A stretch of 16,728 bases of DNA, from positions 1 through 16,728 of the forward strand of contig JALWBF010000132.1 in the NCBI GenBank assembly GCA_027016055.1, given 5' to 3'. This document shows, one piece after another, positions 6,495 through 12,948 of the stretch. Below the pieces are notes generated by a model. It saw only the letters and a program-made list of their open reading frames with translations. It did no database searches and was not told where the DNA came from. A program made the position numbers and the translations under genes. This DNA is from Archaeoglobaceae archaeon (GTDB lineage: Archaea; Halobacteriota; Archaeoglobi; Archaeoglobales; Archaeoglobaceae). The first letter of the stretch is position 1; each line of letters starts with the position of its first letter.

Positions 6495-7679
6495 GTGGTA
6501 GAGGTTTCGGTTATAATTCCGACGAAGAACGAGGAAAACACGATAGGCAGATGTATTGAGAAGATAAAGAAGGTTTTTAAAGATTACAACATCGATGGGG
6601 AAATAATCGTTTCCGATAGCTCCACAGACAGAACCCCCGAAATAGCCCGCTCTTTGGGTGCTAAAGTCGTGACTCCGGATAAGCTTGGCTACGGTTACGC
6701 CTACCTTTACGCCTTTAAATTTGCCAAGGGGAAGTATATAGTTATAGGAGACGGTGACGATACCTACGATTTTTTGGAGATGCCGAAGCTTTTGGAACCT
6801 CTTAAGAAGGGCGAAGCTGATCTCGTTATAGGTAGCAGGTTTAAGGGTAAGATCCTGCCCGGAGCCATGCCTTGGTTGCACAGATACATCGGTAATCCGA
6901 TCTTAACATGGATCTTAAATCTGCTCTTTAAGGCGAACGTCAGCGATGCTCATAGCGGTTTCAGGGCTTTTACGAGAGAGGCTTTGGAAAAGATGGATCT
7001 GAAGTGCCACGGAATGGAGTTCGCGAGCGAGATGATAATAGAAGCCGTAAGAAGGGGTCTGAGGATCAAGGAGGTTCCGATTACGTATTATCCACGCCAA
7101 GGGGAATCGAAGCTCAGCTCATTCAGCGATGGTTGGAGGCATCTCAGGTTCATGCTCCTCCAGACTCCGAAGTTCCTCTTCTACATCCCCGGCCTGATAA
7201 TGTTCACGATAGGTTTTCTTCTAACTGTGGCTATGGCAATAACTGAGGTCAGGATATTCGGAATACATCTGGGCATACACTCCATGATAGCCTCAGCCCT
7301 TCTTGCGTTGTCCGGATATCAGCTCATATTCATCGGGCTTTTCTCAGCAGTTTACGCGAGATCCATGGGAATGGTAGAATACGATAGGATAACGAAGCTC
7401 ATTGCGAGATTCATGACTCTGGAAAGGGGTCTTCTGCTCGGAATATTCCTAACATCTTTGGGCTTCTTCTACATACTACTGCTTATAAGACATTGGGTAG
7501 ACAGCGGGTTCAGGAGTTTGCCGATGCTGAATCAGGATATATTCGGTTTTACGGTATTCATCTTAGGGCTGCAAACGATATTCTTCTCCTTCTTCCTCAG
7601 CTTGGCTTTAGAATCCCAGAACAAAGTATCGATAACGACTGTGGCAAAGAAGAGCGGTGGAGGTTCCGAAGCGGGCTAA
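6495..7679 (+). CDS. family 2 glycosyltransferase of the dolichyl-phosphate sugar synthase type, membrane-anchored
   Basis: Residues 1-225 form a GT-A fold: VSVIIPTKNEENTI at the N-terminus, VSDSSTD with nucleotide-binding D41, IGDGDDTYDF with the metal-binding acidic cluster D86/D88/D89, then SDAHSGFRAFTREAL and YYPRQGESKLSSFSDGWRHL. These are characteristic of archaeal relatives of dolichyl-phosphate mannose/glucose synthase, which move a sugar from a nucleotide donor to a polyprenyl phosphate. Residues 228-370 carry four hydrophobic helices, a C-terminal anchor common in this group. The 394-residue length is normal. The start is GTG at 6495, with a TATA box suggesting a leaderless message. 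The sugar cannot be deduced. With the flippase at 3360 it fits lipid-linked glycan assembly. Its stop overlaps that of PAN on the other strand. Confidence 0.88.
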   Translation: MVEVSVIIPTKNEENTIGRCIEKIKKVFKDYNIDGEIIVSDSSTDRTPEIARSLGAKVVTPDKLGYGYAYLYAFKFAKGKYIVIGDGDDTYDFLEMPKLLEPLKKGEADLVIGSRFKGKILPGAMPWLHRYIGNPILTWILNLLFKANVSDAHSGFRAFTREALEKMDLKCHGMEFASEMIIEAVRRGLRIKEVPITYYPRQGESKLSSFSDGWRHLRFMLLQTPKFLFYIPGLIMFTIGFLLTVAMAITEVRIFGIHLGIHSMIASALLALSGYQLIFIGLFSAVYARSMGMVEYDRITKLIARFMTLERGLLLGIFLTSLGFFYILLLIRHWVDSGFRSLPMLNQDIFGFTVFILGLQTIFFSFFLSLALESQNKVSITTVAKKSGGGSEAG

Positions 7680-8938
7680 ACGAACATAACTCCTTTTATA
7701 TCGCCAAACTTTGTATCCTTCCTCATCACCTTTTCAATCGCTTTGAGGAAGTCATCCATCTTCACTACGGTTCTGTCTTCTCTTATCGCGAACATTCCTG
7801 CTTCCGTGCAAATCGCTTTTATGTCAGCCCCGCTCGCTCCTTCCGTAAGCCTTGCAAGCTCAGCGAAGTTTACGTCTTCGGCGAGCTTCATCTTCCTCGT
7901 GTGGATCTTGAATATCTGAATCCTTCCCTCATAGCTCGGAAGCGGAACTTCTATTATCCTATCGAATCTGCCCGGTCTAAGTATTGCCGGATCCAATATG
8001 TCGATTCTGTTCGTAGCTCCGATTATCTTAACATCCCCTCTGGGATCAAAGCCGTCCATCTCAGCCAACAGCTGCATCAGAGTCCTCTGCACTTCTCTAT
8101 CACCGCTCGTATCGCTTGCGGTTCTTCTCGCAGCGATCGCATCCAATTCGTCTATGAATATTATGGAAGGAGCCTTCTCCTTCGCAAGCTCGAATACCTC
8201 CCTCACGAGCCTCGCACCCTCGCCTATGTATTTCTGAACGAATTCGCTACCAACAACCCTTATGAACGTTGCGTTCGTATGATGAGCAACCGCTTTCGCA
8301 AGCAGAGTTTTTCCAGTGCCCGGTGGGCCGTAAAGCAAAACGCCTTTGGGTGGTTCTATTCCGACTTCCTCGAACAGATGCGGCTTAAGCAAGGGCAGTT
8401 CTATAGCTTCCCTTATCTCCTCGATCTGCCTTTCCAAGCCGCCTATGTCATCGTAAGTTACCTTCGGTCTTTCTTCCACTTCGAAAGCATAAACCATCGG
8501 ATCCTTCGAAGACGGAAGGACGCTCACAACCGCTAAAGTCTGCTGGTTAAGGGCAACTCTAACTCCAGGCTTAAGCTCCTTCGGATCTATATAATGCGAA
8601 GCGTAAACGACGAACTTAGGGCCTGTTGAGCTTTTAACAACAACCCTACCGTTGTCGAGGACATCGGAAATTACTCCAACTATCAAAGGCGGTGATCTTA
8701 ACCTTTCGATCTCACTCCTAAGTCTCCTAACTTCCCTCTCAAACCTTATCCTTTCGGTTTCAGCAAACCTCTTCTCATCTTCAAGCCTGCGGCAAAGTTC
8801 CTTAAGCTTGTAATATTCCTCCTCAATCCTCTTAAGCCTGAGGTATTCTTCCTCCAATCTTTTAAGTCTGTCGAGTAGATACGAATAATCTAATGATTCC
8901 ACGGTGACGTCTTCCTTCGGAATGTCCTCTCCGCCCAC
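7676..8938 (-). CDS. pan: proteasome-activating nucleotidase (PAN)
   Basis: PAN is the AAA+ hexamer that unfolds proteins and feeds them to the archaeal 20S proteasome. The 420-residue protein has all parts: an N-terminal coiled coil (about 18-82), an OB domain (about 85-145), the hinge PKVTYDDIGGL, Walker A GPPGTGKT (204-211), the pore loop around KYIGEG (236-241), Walker B IIFIDELDA (259-267) and arginine fingers in RPGRFDR (321-327). The C-terminus ends MFV, where the proteasome-gating HbYX motif usually has Tyr; Phe keeps the aromatic ring. The GTG start at 8938 is chosen because GGAGG lies seven bases upstream; a TATA-like TTCTTATAGTT is further up at 8971-8981. It is divergent from the MBF1 gene. 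Confidence 0.97.
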   Translation of the reverse strand: MGGEDIPKEDVTVESLDYSYLLDRLKRLEEEYLRLKRIEEEYYKLKELCRRLEDEKRFAETERIRFEREVRRLRSEIERLRSPPLIVGVISDVLDNGRVVVKSSTGPKFVVYASHYIDPKELKPGVRVALNQQTLAVVSVLPSSKDPMVYAFEVEERPKVTYDDIGGLERQIEEIREAIELPLLKPHLFEEVGIEPPKGVLLYGPPGTGKTLLAKAVAHHTNATFIRVVGSEFVQKYIGEGARLVREVFELAKEKAPSIIFIDELDAIAARRTASDTSGDREVQRTLMQLLAEMDGFDPRGDVKIIGATNRIDILDPAILRPGRFDRIIEVPLPSYEGRIQIFKIHTRKMKLAEDVNFAELARLTEGASGADIKAICTEAGMFAIREDRTVVKMDDFLKAIEKVMRKDTKFGDIKGVMFV

Positions 8939-8943
8939 TTCAG

Positions 8944-8981
8944 AACCTCCAATTAACTATATATTCAATCAACTATAAGAA
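8944..8981 (-). promoter_or_regulatory. PAN promoter and ribosome-binding site
   Basis: On the minus strand, TTCTTATAGTT (8971-8981) is a TATA-like box and GGAGG (8946-8950) a strong Shine-Dalgarno sequence seven bases before the GTG. Transcription should start near 8951, giving a very short leader. The same AT-rich stretch may serve the divergent MBF1 gene. Confidence 0.5.
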
Positions 8982-9031
8982 CTTATTGGAGTTTAATCGA
9001 TAACAGGCAACATCTTTAGCGGGTGTAGGGG

Positions 9032-9505
9032 ATGGAATGCGAGATCTGCGGAAGGGAGATTAGGGGTAGGGGTTTTAAAATAATCGTCGAAGGCTCCGAG
9101 ATGACGGTATGCGAGCACTGTAAGGATTACGGAGTCGAAAAACCCAACGTCCCTCAGAAGAAGGTTTTGATTTCAAGACCGATAAGCAAACCCAAGGTTA
9201 GCACGACCATCGATCTCGGAGATGAGCTCGTCGAGAACTTCCACATCATAATCAGAAGGGAGAGGGAAAAGAGAGGCTGGAGTCAGGAGGATTTAGCTAA
9301 GAGAATTAAGGAGAAGGTATCTCTAATAAGAAAGATAGAGAACGCTGAAATAACTCCGGAACCCGAAGTAATCGAGAAGCTTGAGAGGGTTTTCGATATA
9401 AAGCTGAGGGAAAGGGTTGAGGAGGTTAAGGTGGAAAAGAAAAGGATAGATCTAACTCCGACCCTCGGAGACATAGTGGTTATAAAGAGGAAAAAGAAGT
9501 CTTAA
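9032..9505 (+). CDS. mbf1: archaeal multiprotein bridging factor MBF1
   Basis: The 157-residue protein starts with a zinc ribbon, with C3-x2-C6 (CEIC) and C27-x2-C30 (CEHC). A basic linker follows, then a Cro/C1-type HTH at about 75-130 (REKRGWSQEDLAKRIKEKVS, then IRKIENAEITPEPEVIEKLE) and a short basic tail. This is the archaeal MBF1 layout; eukaryotic MBF1 bridges activators and TBP, while archaeal copies have been linked to translation and stress, so the exact role here is open. GGGTG lies six bases upstream of the ATG. The last 26 bases overlap the end of the convergent radical SAM gene. Confidence 0.93.
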   Translation: MECEICGREIRGRGFKIIVEGSEMTVCEHCKDYGVEKPNVPQKKVLISRPISKPKVSTTIDLGDELVENFHIIIRREREKRGWSQEDLAKRIKEKVSLIRKIENAEITPEPEVIEKLERVFDIKLRERVEEVKVEKKRIDLTPTLGDIVVIKRKKKS

Positions 9506-10334
9506 TCCAGCACCTATTCGGACATTTGGCACAGAAACCCTTCTCCCAGCATCTGTTCCAGCAGACGACGTTATGCTTATAAGCGTTCGAACAGCATGCG
9601 GATCTGAAGACGATCAAACCTATATCCCTTGCAAAATCCTCCAAAATCTTTTTCCTTTCGTAGTATTTTTTTGGTAAGTTGTTTATTCCGAGCTTCTTCT
9701 TAACATCCTTCGTCAGTCTGAGGTTTCCCAATATGATCCTGTCCGTGTAATCCGCGATAACCTCGATGCCCTTTTTGTAAGTCTCCAGATCTATCATCGG
9801 CAGGATGGGTCTCAAAAAAACTCCCCCTTTGATTTCTCTACAAAACTCAAGCCTTTCCGACGGCGAAGGTCTCTTCGGCTCAAACCTTTTGCATAAATCA
9901 TCGAACGGTATGCACATTGAAATGAGGGCATCGACCTTCTTTAGCATTCCGGCAAGATCGTAGTTCACGTTCTTCGTAGAAATCTGAACGGGGTTACCGA
10001 GCTTAAGAATCTCCTTTAAGAACTCTTTCGTATACTCCGGATAATCCAACGGCTCGCATATCGCACCAACCGCCACAAAGCTCTTTCCCGGTTCAAAAAG
10101 GGGATTCAAAAGAAGGGAATACACTAAAGCTTTGGGGCTTAGATCTATCAGCTTAGGAGGGGTGTTCACGTAACAATACAAACATCCTCCGCTACATCCC
10201 TTTGCGATGTGAACGGTAAATCCGCAGGGTCTCGGCTTTCTTTTAGCATGGTCGTTCTTCCTCGCCTTCTTTATTTCCTCCTCAGACAGCTCCGACTCGT
10301 ATCTTCTCATTAGTTTATCCTTCATCCCCATCAC
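9480..10334 (-). CDS. radical SAM protein, SPL-like, with a C-terminal cysteine cluster
   Basis: The 284-residue protein has C47-x3-C51-x2-C54 (GCSGGCLYCYVNTPP), the [4Fe-4S]-SAM binding motif. Further SPL-type segments are GAICEPLDYPEYTKEFLKEI, QISTKN and GGVFLRPILPMID. These resemble archaeal proteins related to spore photoproduct lyase, but repair activity should not be assumed. Residues 247-275 hold seven Cys (247, 248, 258, 262, 268, 271, 275), enough for an additional Fe-S cluster or zinc site. GTG at 10334 or the following ATG is the likely start. The gene is third in a minus-strand operon with the ACT and DUF2103 genes (28 bases after the latter) and overlaps MBF1 tail to tail. Confidence 0.8.
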   Translation of the reverse strand: MMGMKDKLMRRYESELSEEEIKKARKNDHAKRKPRPCGFTVHIAKGCSGGCLYCYVNTPPKLIDLSPKALVYSLLLNPLFEPGKSFVAVGAICEPLDYPEYTKEFLKEILKLGNPVQISTKNVNYDLAGMLKKVDALISMCIPFDDLCKRFEPKRPSPSERLEFCREIKGGVFLRPILPMIDLETYKKGIEVIADYTDRIILGNLRLTKDVKKKLGINNLPKKYYERKKILEDFARDIGLIVFRSACCSNAYKHNVVCWNRCWEKGFCAKCPNRCWIKTSFSSL

Positions 10335-10362
10335 CCGATAACACGGAGCCTATAGGCACAAA

Positions 10363-11085
10363 TCAATCTTCAAGCAGGCCCCTCAGAATCTTCAGGATAA
10401 CTTCGCCCTCCTCCTTATTCCTTGCCGTCGTTATGATGTGGATCTCCTGAACCGTAGCACCGTCGATCAGCAAACCCCTTATGTTTCCCCTATCGTCGCA
10501 TCTCGTTAGCTTGAATCTAACTCCACCGCCCAAAGCCGATCCTTTGGCTTCGATAACGCCGGGAACTATCTTCTTAACGAACTCTGATGTCGCTATTTTG
10601 TGGATCAACTTCAAGCCTTCCCTTCCGCCGATTATAGTGGAATGTGCTCCGTGTATCTTATCTTCCGGCTTTATATCAACCTTCCTAAGTTTCCTAACTG
10701 TTCTCACATGCTCGATCAAATGCCTGAAGAATTCCTCAGCCGACTGGAACGGATTTGTGATGGTCACGGATATCGGTGCCAAGGCGAATCTTTTCAGCAT
10801 CTCGGAAGCCTTCTCAATCAGCTCCTCGCTGACTCCAGAGATATACACCTCATCTACCCTTCTCTCATGAATCCTTTCCGCTATAATTTCGAACGTATTC
10901 CTCACCGATTCCTCCTCTTCGTATAGCTTAAACGAAATAGTTTCTTCCGCATGCTTGCCGATAAAAAATAGATAAATCCTATTATCTGCAATAAACAGCC
11001 CGCAACCCAAGGCGTTCCTGCTTCCGCAATAAAGACAGTAAGCGGTTGGACTCGGAAGTTCGGCAAAGCAGTTCGGGCACCTCAT
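10363..11085 (-). CDS. zinc-ribbon DUF2103 protein of unknown function
   Basis: The 240-residue protein starts with a zinc ribbon (C3-x2-C6 and C17-x2-C20 in MRCPNCFAEL and YCLYCGS). A middle alpha/beta region contains EVYISGVSEELIEKASEMLK. The C-terminal domain carries HSTIIGGREGLKLIHKIA, VPGVI and TVQEIHIITTARN, which fit the DUF2103 pattern (HST, then tvtPGvi, then QEvfvvT), described only as predicted metal-binding. Its ATG overlaps the stop of the ACT gene by one base (TAATG), so the two are translationally coupled. A specific role cannot be read from the sequence; an amino-acid or nucleic-acid link is only suggested by its neighbours. Confidence 0.75.
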   Translation of the reverse strand: MRCPNCFAELPSPTAYCLYCGSRNALGCGLFIADNRIYLFFIGKHAEETISFKLYEEEESVRNTFEIIAERIHERRVDEVYISGVSEELIEKASEMLKRFALAPISVTITNPFQSAEEFFRHLIEHVRTVRKLRKVDIKPEDKIHGAHSTIIGGREGLKLIHKIATSEFVKKIVPGVIEAKGSALGGGVRFKLTRCDDRGNIRGLLIDGATVQEIHIITTARNKEEGEVILKILRGLLED

Positions 11086-11507
11086 TACGGTATCTCGCCC
11101 TTAAACAGAACTCCCTCCCTCTCCAAAACTTCGATAGCCTTCTCCATGTTATCAACCCTCAAAATTATCAGAGCCCTATCACCGCCGAATGTGAATGCGT
11201 AAACGTATTCTATGTTAATGTTCTCATCCCCCAAAGCCTTCGCTATCTTGTAAAGCCCGCCGGGCTCGTCCTTAACCTCGACGCCCAGAACATCCGTAAG
11301 AGTGACCGTGAAACCTGCATCCTTCAATGCTCTGTAAGCTTCTTCCGTCTTATCAACGACCATTCTGATTATTCCGAAGTCCCCGGCTTCAGCAATCGTG
11401 AAAGCCCTCAAATTTACTCCAGCCTTATAGAGAACTTCCGTAACGCTTGCGAGTCTTCCGGGTTTATTCTCGACGAAAACCGAAACCTGCTTGATCGTCT
11501 TTCCCAT
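11085..11507 (-). CDS. tandem ACT-domain protein
   Basis: The 140-residue protein is two ACT domains in a row and nothing else. The first (about 6-66) has VENKPGRLASVTEVLYKAGV, the second (about 72-135) VKDEPGGLYKIAKALGDENI. The Pro-Gly turns are where ACT dimers usually bind an amino acid. Stand-alone tandem ACT proteins of this size (COG4747-type) are thought to sense amino acids and regulate an enzyme or transcription. The start is ATG at 11507; an open frame continues upstream to 11594, but those residues are not ACT-like and overlap the sRNA region. A TATA-like CTTTTTATTG at about 11529-11538 supports a leaderless start at 11507. First gene of the operon. Confidence 0.88.
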   Translation of the reverse strand: MGKTIKQVSVFVENKPGRLASVTEVLYKAGVNLRAFTIAEAGDFGIIRMVVDKTEEAYRALKDAGFTVTLTDVLGVEVKDEPGGLYKIAKALGDENINIEYVYAFTFGGDRALIILRVDNMEKAIEVLEREGVLFKGEIP

Positions 11508-11550
11508 GCCAAATGTTTTATTCCGAAACAATAAAAAGGTTATTGGAGAA

Positions 11551-11573
11551 ATGATGAGCTGGCTGAGCTCTGA
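11551..11573 (+). ncRNA. possible extra C/D guide unit just upstream of sRNA 1
   Basis: A perfect C box (ATGATGA, 11551-11557), 12 bases (GCTGGCTGAGCT) and a D box (CTGA, 11570-11573) precede the C box of the next sRNA by nine bases. The 12-base guide is complementary to a sequence resembling the D-arm of many tRNAs (AGCTCAGCC), but it also forms a small hairpin with its flanks (GAGCT/AGCTC). It may extend the next sRNA to three guide units, or be coincidence. Confidence 0.35.
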
Positions 11574-11582
11574 GGATCGCCG

Positions 11583-11630
11583 ATGATGATTCAAAGGCGA
11601 CTGATGCGTGATGAAAGCTCGCCGGTCTGA
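11583..11630 (+). ncRNA. C/D box guide sRNA 1
   Basis: All four boxes are present in order: C ATGATGA (11583-11589), 11-base guide, D' CTGA (11601-11604), three-base spacer, C' GTGATGA (11608-11614), 12-base guide AAGCTCGCCGGT, D CTGA (11627-11630), then a T-run. Box spacing is exactly that of archaeal C/D sRNAs, which guide 2'-O-methylation of rRNA or tRNA with L7Ae, Nop5 and fibrillarin. I could not assign a target with confidence. Confidence 0.85.
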
Positions 11631-11684
11631 GGTTTTTTAAGAGCGTAAGACATTATTTGCGGGAGTCGTATCTACTTATAACCG

Positions 11685-11733
11685 ATGATGATCTAATCCG
11701 CTCCTGAGTCGTGATGAAGCCTGTACGGTCTGA
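11685..11733 (+). ncRNA. C/D box guide sRNA 2
   Basis: C ATGATGA (11685-11691), guide TCTAATCCGCTC, D' CTGA (11704-11707), three-base spacer, C' GTGATGA (11711-11717), guide AGCCTGTACGGT, D CTGA (11730-11733), then GGTTTTT. It has the same layout as sRNA 1 about 100 bases upstream. Eight or nine bases of the first guide (TCTAATCCG) are complementary to the universally conserved GGATTAGATACCC segment of 16S rRNA, with the base five upstream of D' facing its first G (E. coli about 785). The three bases next to D' largely do not pair, so this target is tentative. Confidence 0.87.
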
Positions 11734-11749
11734 GGTTTTTGAACAAAGT

Positions 11750-11845
11750 TTTTTAAATACTTTAATACTGGTGTTCGTCTCTACTTTGGCTCTGATGGAT
11801 GCTACGACGCACATAGAGACACAAAAATGAACCCGTTCATGTTTT
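11750..11845 (+). ncRNA. candidate structured RNA, possibly H/ACA type
   Basis: An A/T-rich stretch with TATA-like TTTAAATAC (from about 11752) precedes a seven-base stem, GTCTCTA (11777-11783) with TAGAGAC (11814-11820), directly followed by ACA (11821-11823). Inside lies CTGATGGATG, which resembles an L7Ae K-loop and can be closed by TGGC/GCTA. This fits an archaeal H/ACA pseudouridylation guide, but the pocket would be lopsided. A perfect six-base hairpin (ATGAAC, CC, GTTCAT) with GTTTT follows at 11827-11845 and could end the transcript. Confidence 0.3.
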
Positions 11846-12094
11846 AGATAAGTGTGGAATCAGGAGATCATTGATCATAACATTCACGATAATTTACAGA
11901 ATGTCGCTAAGAAAACCCCTTTTCACGGGGATGAATTATGCTAAAGCGTTGTTGGAGCTTATAAAGCTCCGATTTAACTAACGTTTGGTTGGTTGAGAGG
12001 GTCAACTAAGTCCCCGCAATAGCCCCCGCAAGGAATCCTCTCACTTCACAGTAGTTCGGAAGGTGTGTTAGCAGTAATATAAGGTTTCTTAGGG
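11846..12094. other. non-coding stretch with small hairpins
   Basis: No gene was found. Visible structures are a CCCC-TTTTCAC-GGGG hairpin at 11916-11930 followed by ATGAATT, which faintly resembles the right end of archaeal IS200/IS605 elements; a perfect 7-bp hairpin GGAGCTT-ATA-AAGCTCC at 11954-11970; and GTTGA/TCAAC at 11992-12006. No transposase residues were found beside the first hairpin. Function is unknown. Confidence 0.3.
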
Positions 12095-12224
12095 CAGGCT
12101 ATTGTAGACACGGGACTTCTAAGTGCTCTTTTAAAGCATTGATTTGGTGTTTAAAGTCGTTGAGAAGTTTACGAGGAGCTAAGCAAGTTTGACCTCATGC
12201 CAAGATGCGAGGAATCCTTGCGGG
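12025..12224. repeat. long-range imperfect inverted repeat, 16-base arms
   Basis: The left arm CCCGCAAGGAATCCTC (12025-12040) and right arm GAGGAATCCTTGCGGG (12209-12224) are complementary at 15 of 16 bases and enclose 168 bases. The right arm lies within the PIN-gene remnant. Confidence 0.6.
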
Positions 12225-12290
12225 TATAATCAAGAACCGGATCATAGATCGAAAGAGGTAGCAAGATTTTTGTCCAGCTTTACGAATTTA
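12095..12290 (+). pseudogene. decayed PIN-domain gene
   Basis: Scattered pieces in different plus-strand frames resemble one PIN protein. They are AIVDTGLLSALLKH (from 12098, with the first Asp in VDTG), then YEELSKFDLMPRCEESLRV (up to the stop near 12225), and IIKNRIIDRK with KEVARFLSSFTNLKV up to about 12290. At least three frame changes and a stop are needed to join them, and the end of the domain is missing. There is no usable start. It ends just before the intact antitoxin at 12296. The assignment rests on the VDTG-LLSALLK start and the ELSKFDL helix, so it is moderate. Confidence 0.45.
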
Positions 12291-12295
12291 AAAGT

Positions 12296-12466
12296 ATGGC
12301 TCTAACGGGAAAAATAAGGGTTGAGATTGAATATCCGGTGTTCAAGAAGATTAGGGAAGAAGTGAAGGAAGAAGTCAGTTTGGATGACGTTAGAACGATT
12401 TTATCGATGATTAAGGGATCTCTGGCAGAAGAAGTTTTGAAGGAGAGGGAAGAGGAATGGAGATAG
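12296..12466 (+). CDS. vapB: small VapB-like antitoxin, apparently intact
   Basis: ATG at 12296 opens 56 codons to TAG at 12464. The product begins MALTGKIRVEIEYPVFKKIR and ends in a Glu-rich helix (SLAEEVLKEREEEWR). Short length, N-terminal beta strand, strongly charged C-terminus and position directly before a VapC gene, whose ATG (12457) overlaps its end, identify it as an antitoxin. The DNA-binding fold is not clear from sequence. The toxin downstream is broken, so this antitoxin would have no local partner; it may be silent, or could counter related toxins elsewhere. I see no convincing ribosome-binding site; a TATA-like TTTAAAAG lies too close to the ATG to be used for it. Confidence 0.65.
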   Translation: MALTGKIRVEIEYPVFKKIREEVKEEVSLDDVRTILSMIKGSLAEEVLKEREEEWR

Positions 12467-12838
12467 CCTATCTGGACACGAGCGCCTTAGTCAAGAGATA
12501 CCATAAGGAAGAGTTTTCAGATGTTGTGGACGAGATCTTCGAAAGATACTCGATTGCAATTTCAGAGCTTTCAATTGTCGATTAAGAAGAAAAGTCGGTG
12601 AAGGGTTGATAAGAAAGAAGTTCAGGAAGACCTCGCGGATTTTATCATCCTCAAGTTCGATTCAAATGTTATCAGCCGAGCAGTAGAGTTCGTAATGGAA
12701 TATGGTCTAAAAACTCTCGATTCCCTTCAGCTTTCCTTTGCAGTTAAAATCAAAGAGTACAAACCACTCTTCGTTAGTTTCGATCGCAAACTGGTTGATT
12801 GCGCGAAAAAGGAAGGATTCAATGTTTTGGAGATTTAG
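12457..12838 (+). pseudogene. vapC: VapC-family PIN toxin with two frameshifts
   Basis: From ATG at 12457 the frame reads MEIAYLDTSALVKRYHKEEF, and after SELSIVD meets TAA at 12583. A second frame gives RRKVGEGLI. A third, from about 12611, gives KKEVQEDLADFIILKFDSNV, RAVEFVMEYGLKTLDSLQLS and LFVSFDRKLVDCAKKEGFNV, stopping at 12836. Joined, these make a PIN toxin of normal length (about 127 residues) with Asp in YLDTS, TLDSLQ and SFDRKL. The break falls where the conserved Glu (SIVEL-Y-SAL in relatives) should be, so that residue is lost. Two small shifts and nearly complete sequence point to recent inactivation. The ATG overlaps the end of the antitoxin frame, the usual coupled arrangement. 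Confidence 0.85.
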
Positions 12839-12948
12839 GAAGATGAAAGAGTAACTTTTCGACAAAGTTAAGTGAAGAACTTCTATACTGTTCAGTGCGG
12901 GGAAGAGATCAGATAACGATGTATATGCCACAACCTGATAAGGAAAGG

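Noticed and set aside
7493..8536. A 347-codon open frame on the plus strand opposite PAN
   Set aside because: It is antisense to a certain PAN gene, overlaps the glycosyltransferase end, has no recognisable domain and a composition rich in Ser, Arg, His and Tyr as expected of a shadow frame.
11508..11594. N-terminal extension of the ACT protein
   Set aside because: These residues are not ACT-like, they cover the promoter and the C/D RNA region, and ATG at 11507 gives the normal length.
11911..11937. Right end of an IS200/IS605 element
   Set aside because: The hairpin is only four base pairs and no TnpA or TnpB residues precede it; kept only as a note within the non-coding stretch.
12707..12931. 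Minus-strand open frame of 74 codons over the broken VapC
   Set aside because: The plus strand clearly encodes PIN residues here; the reverse frame is incidental.
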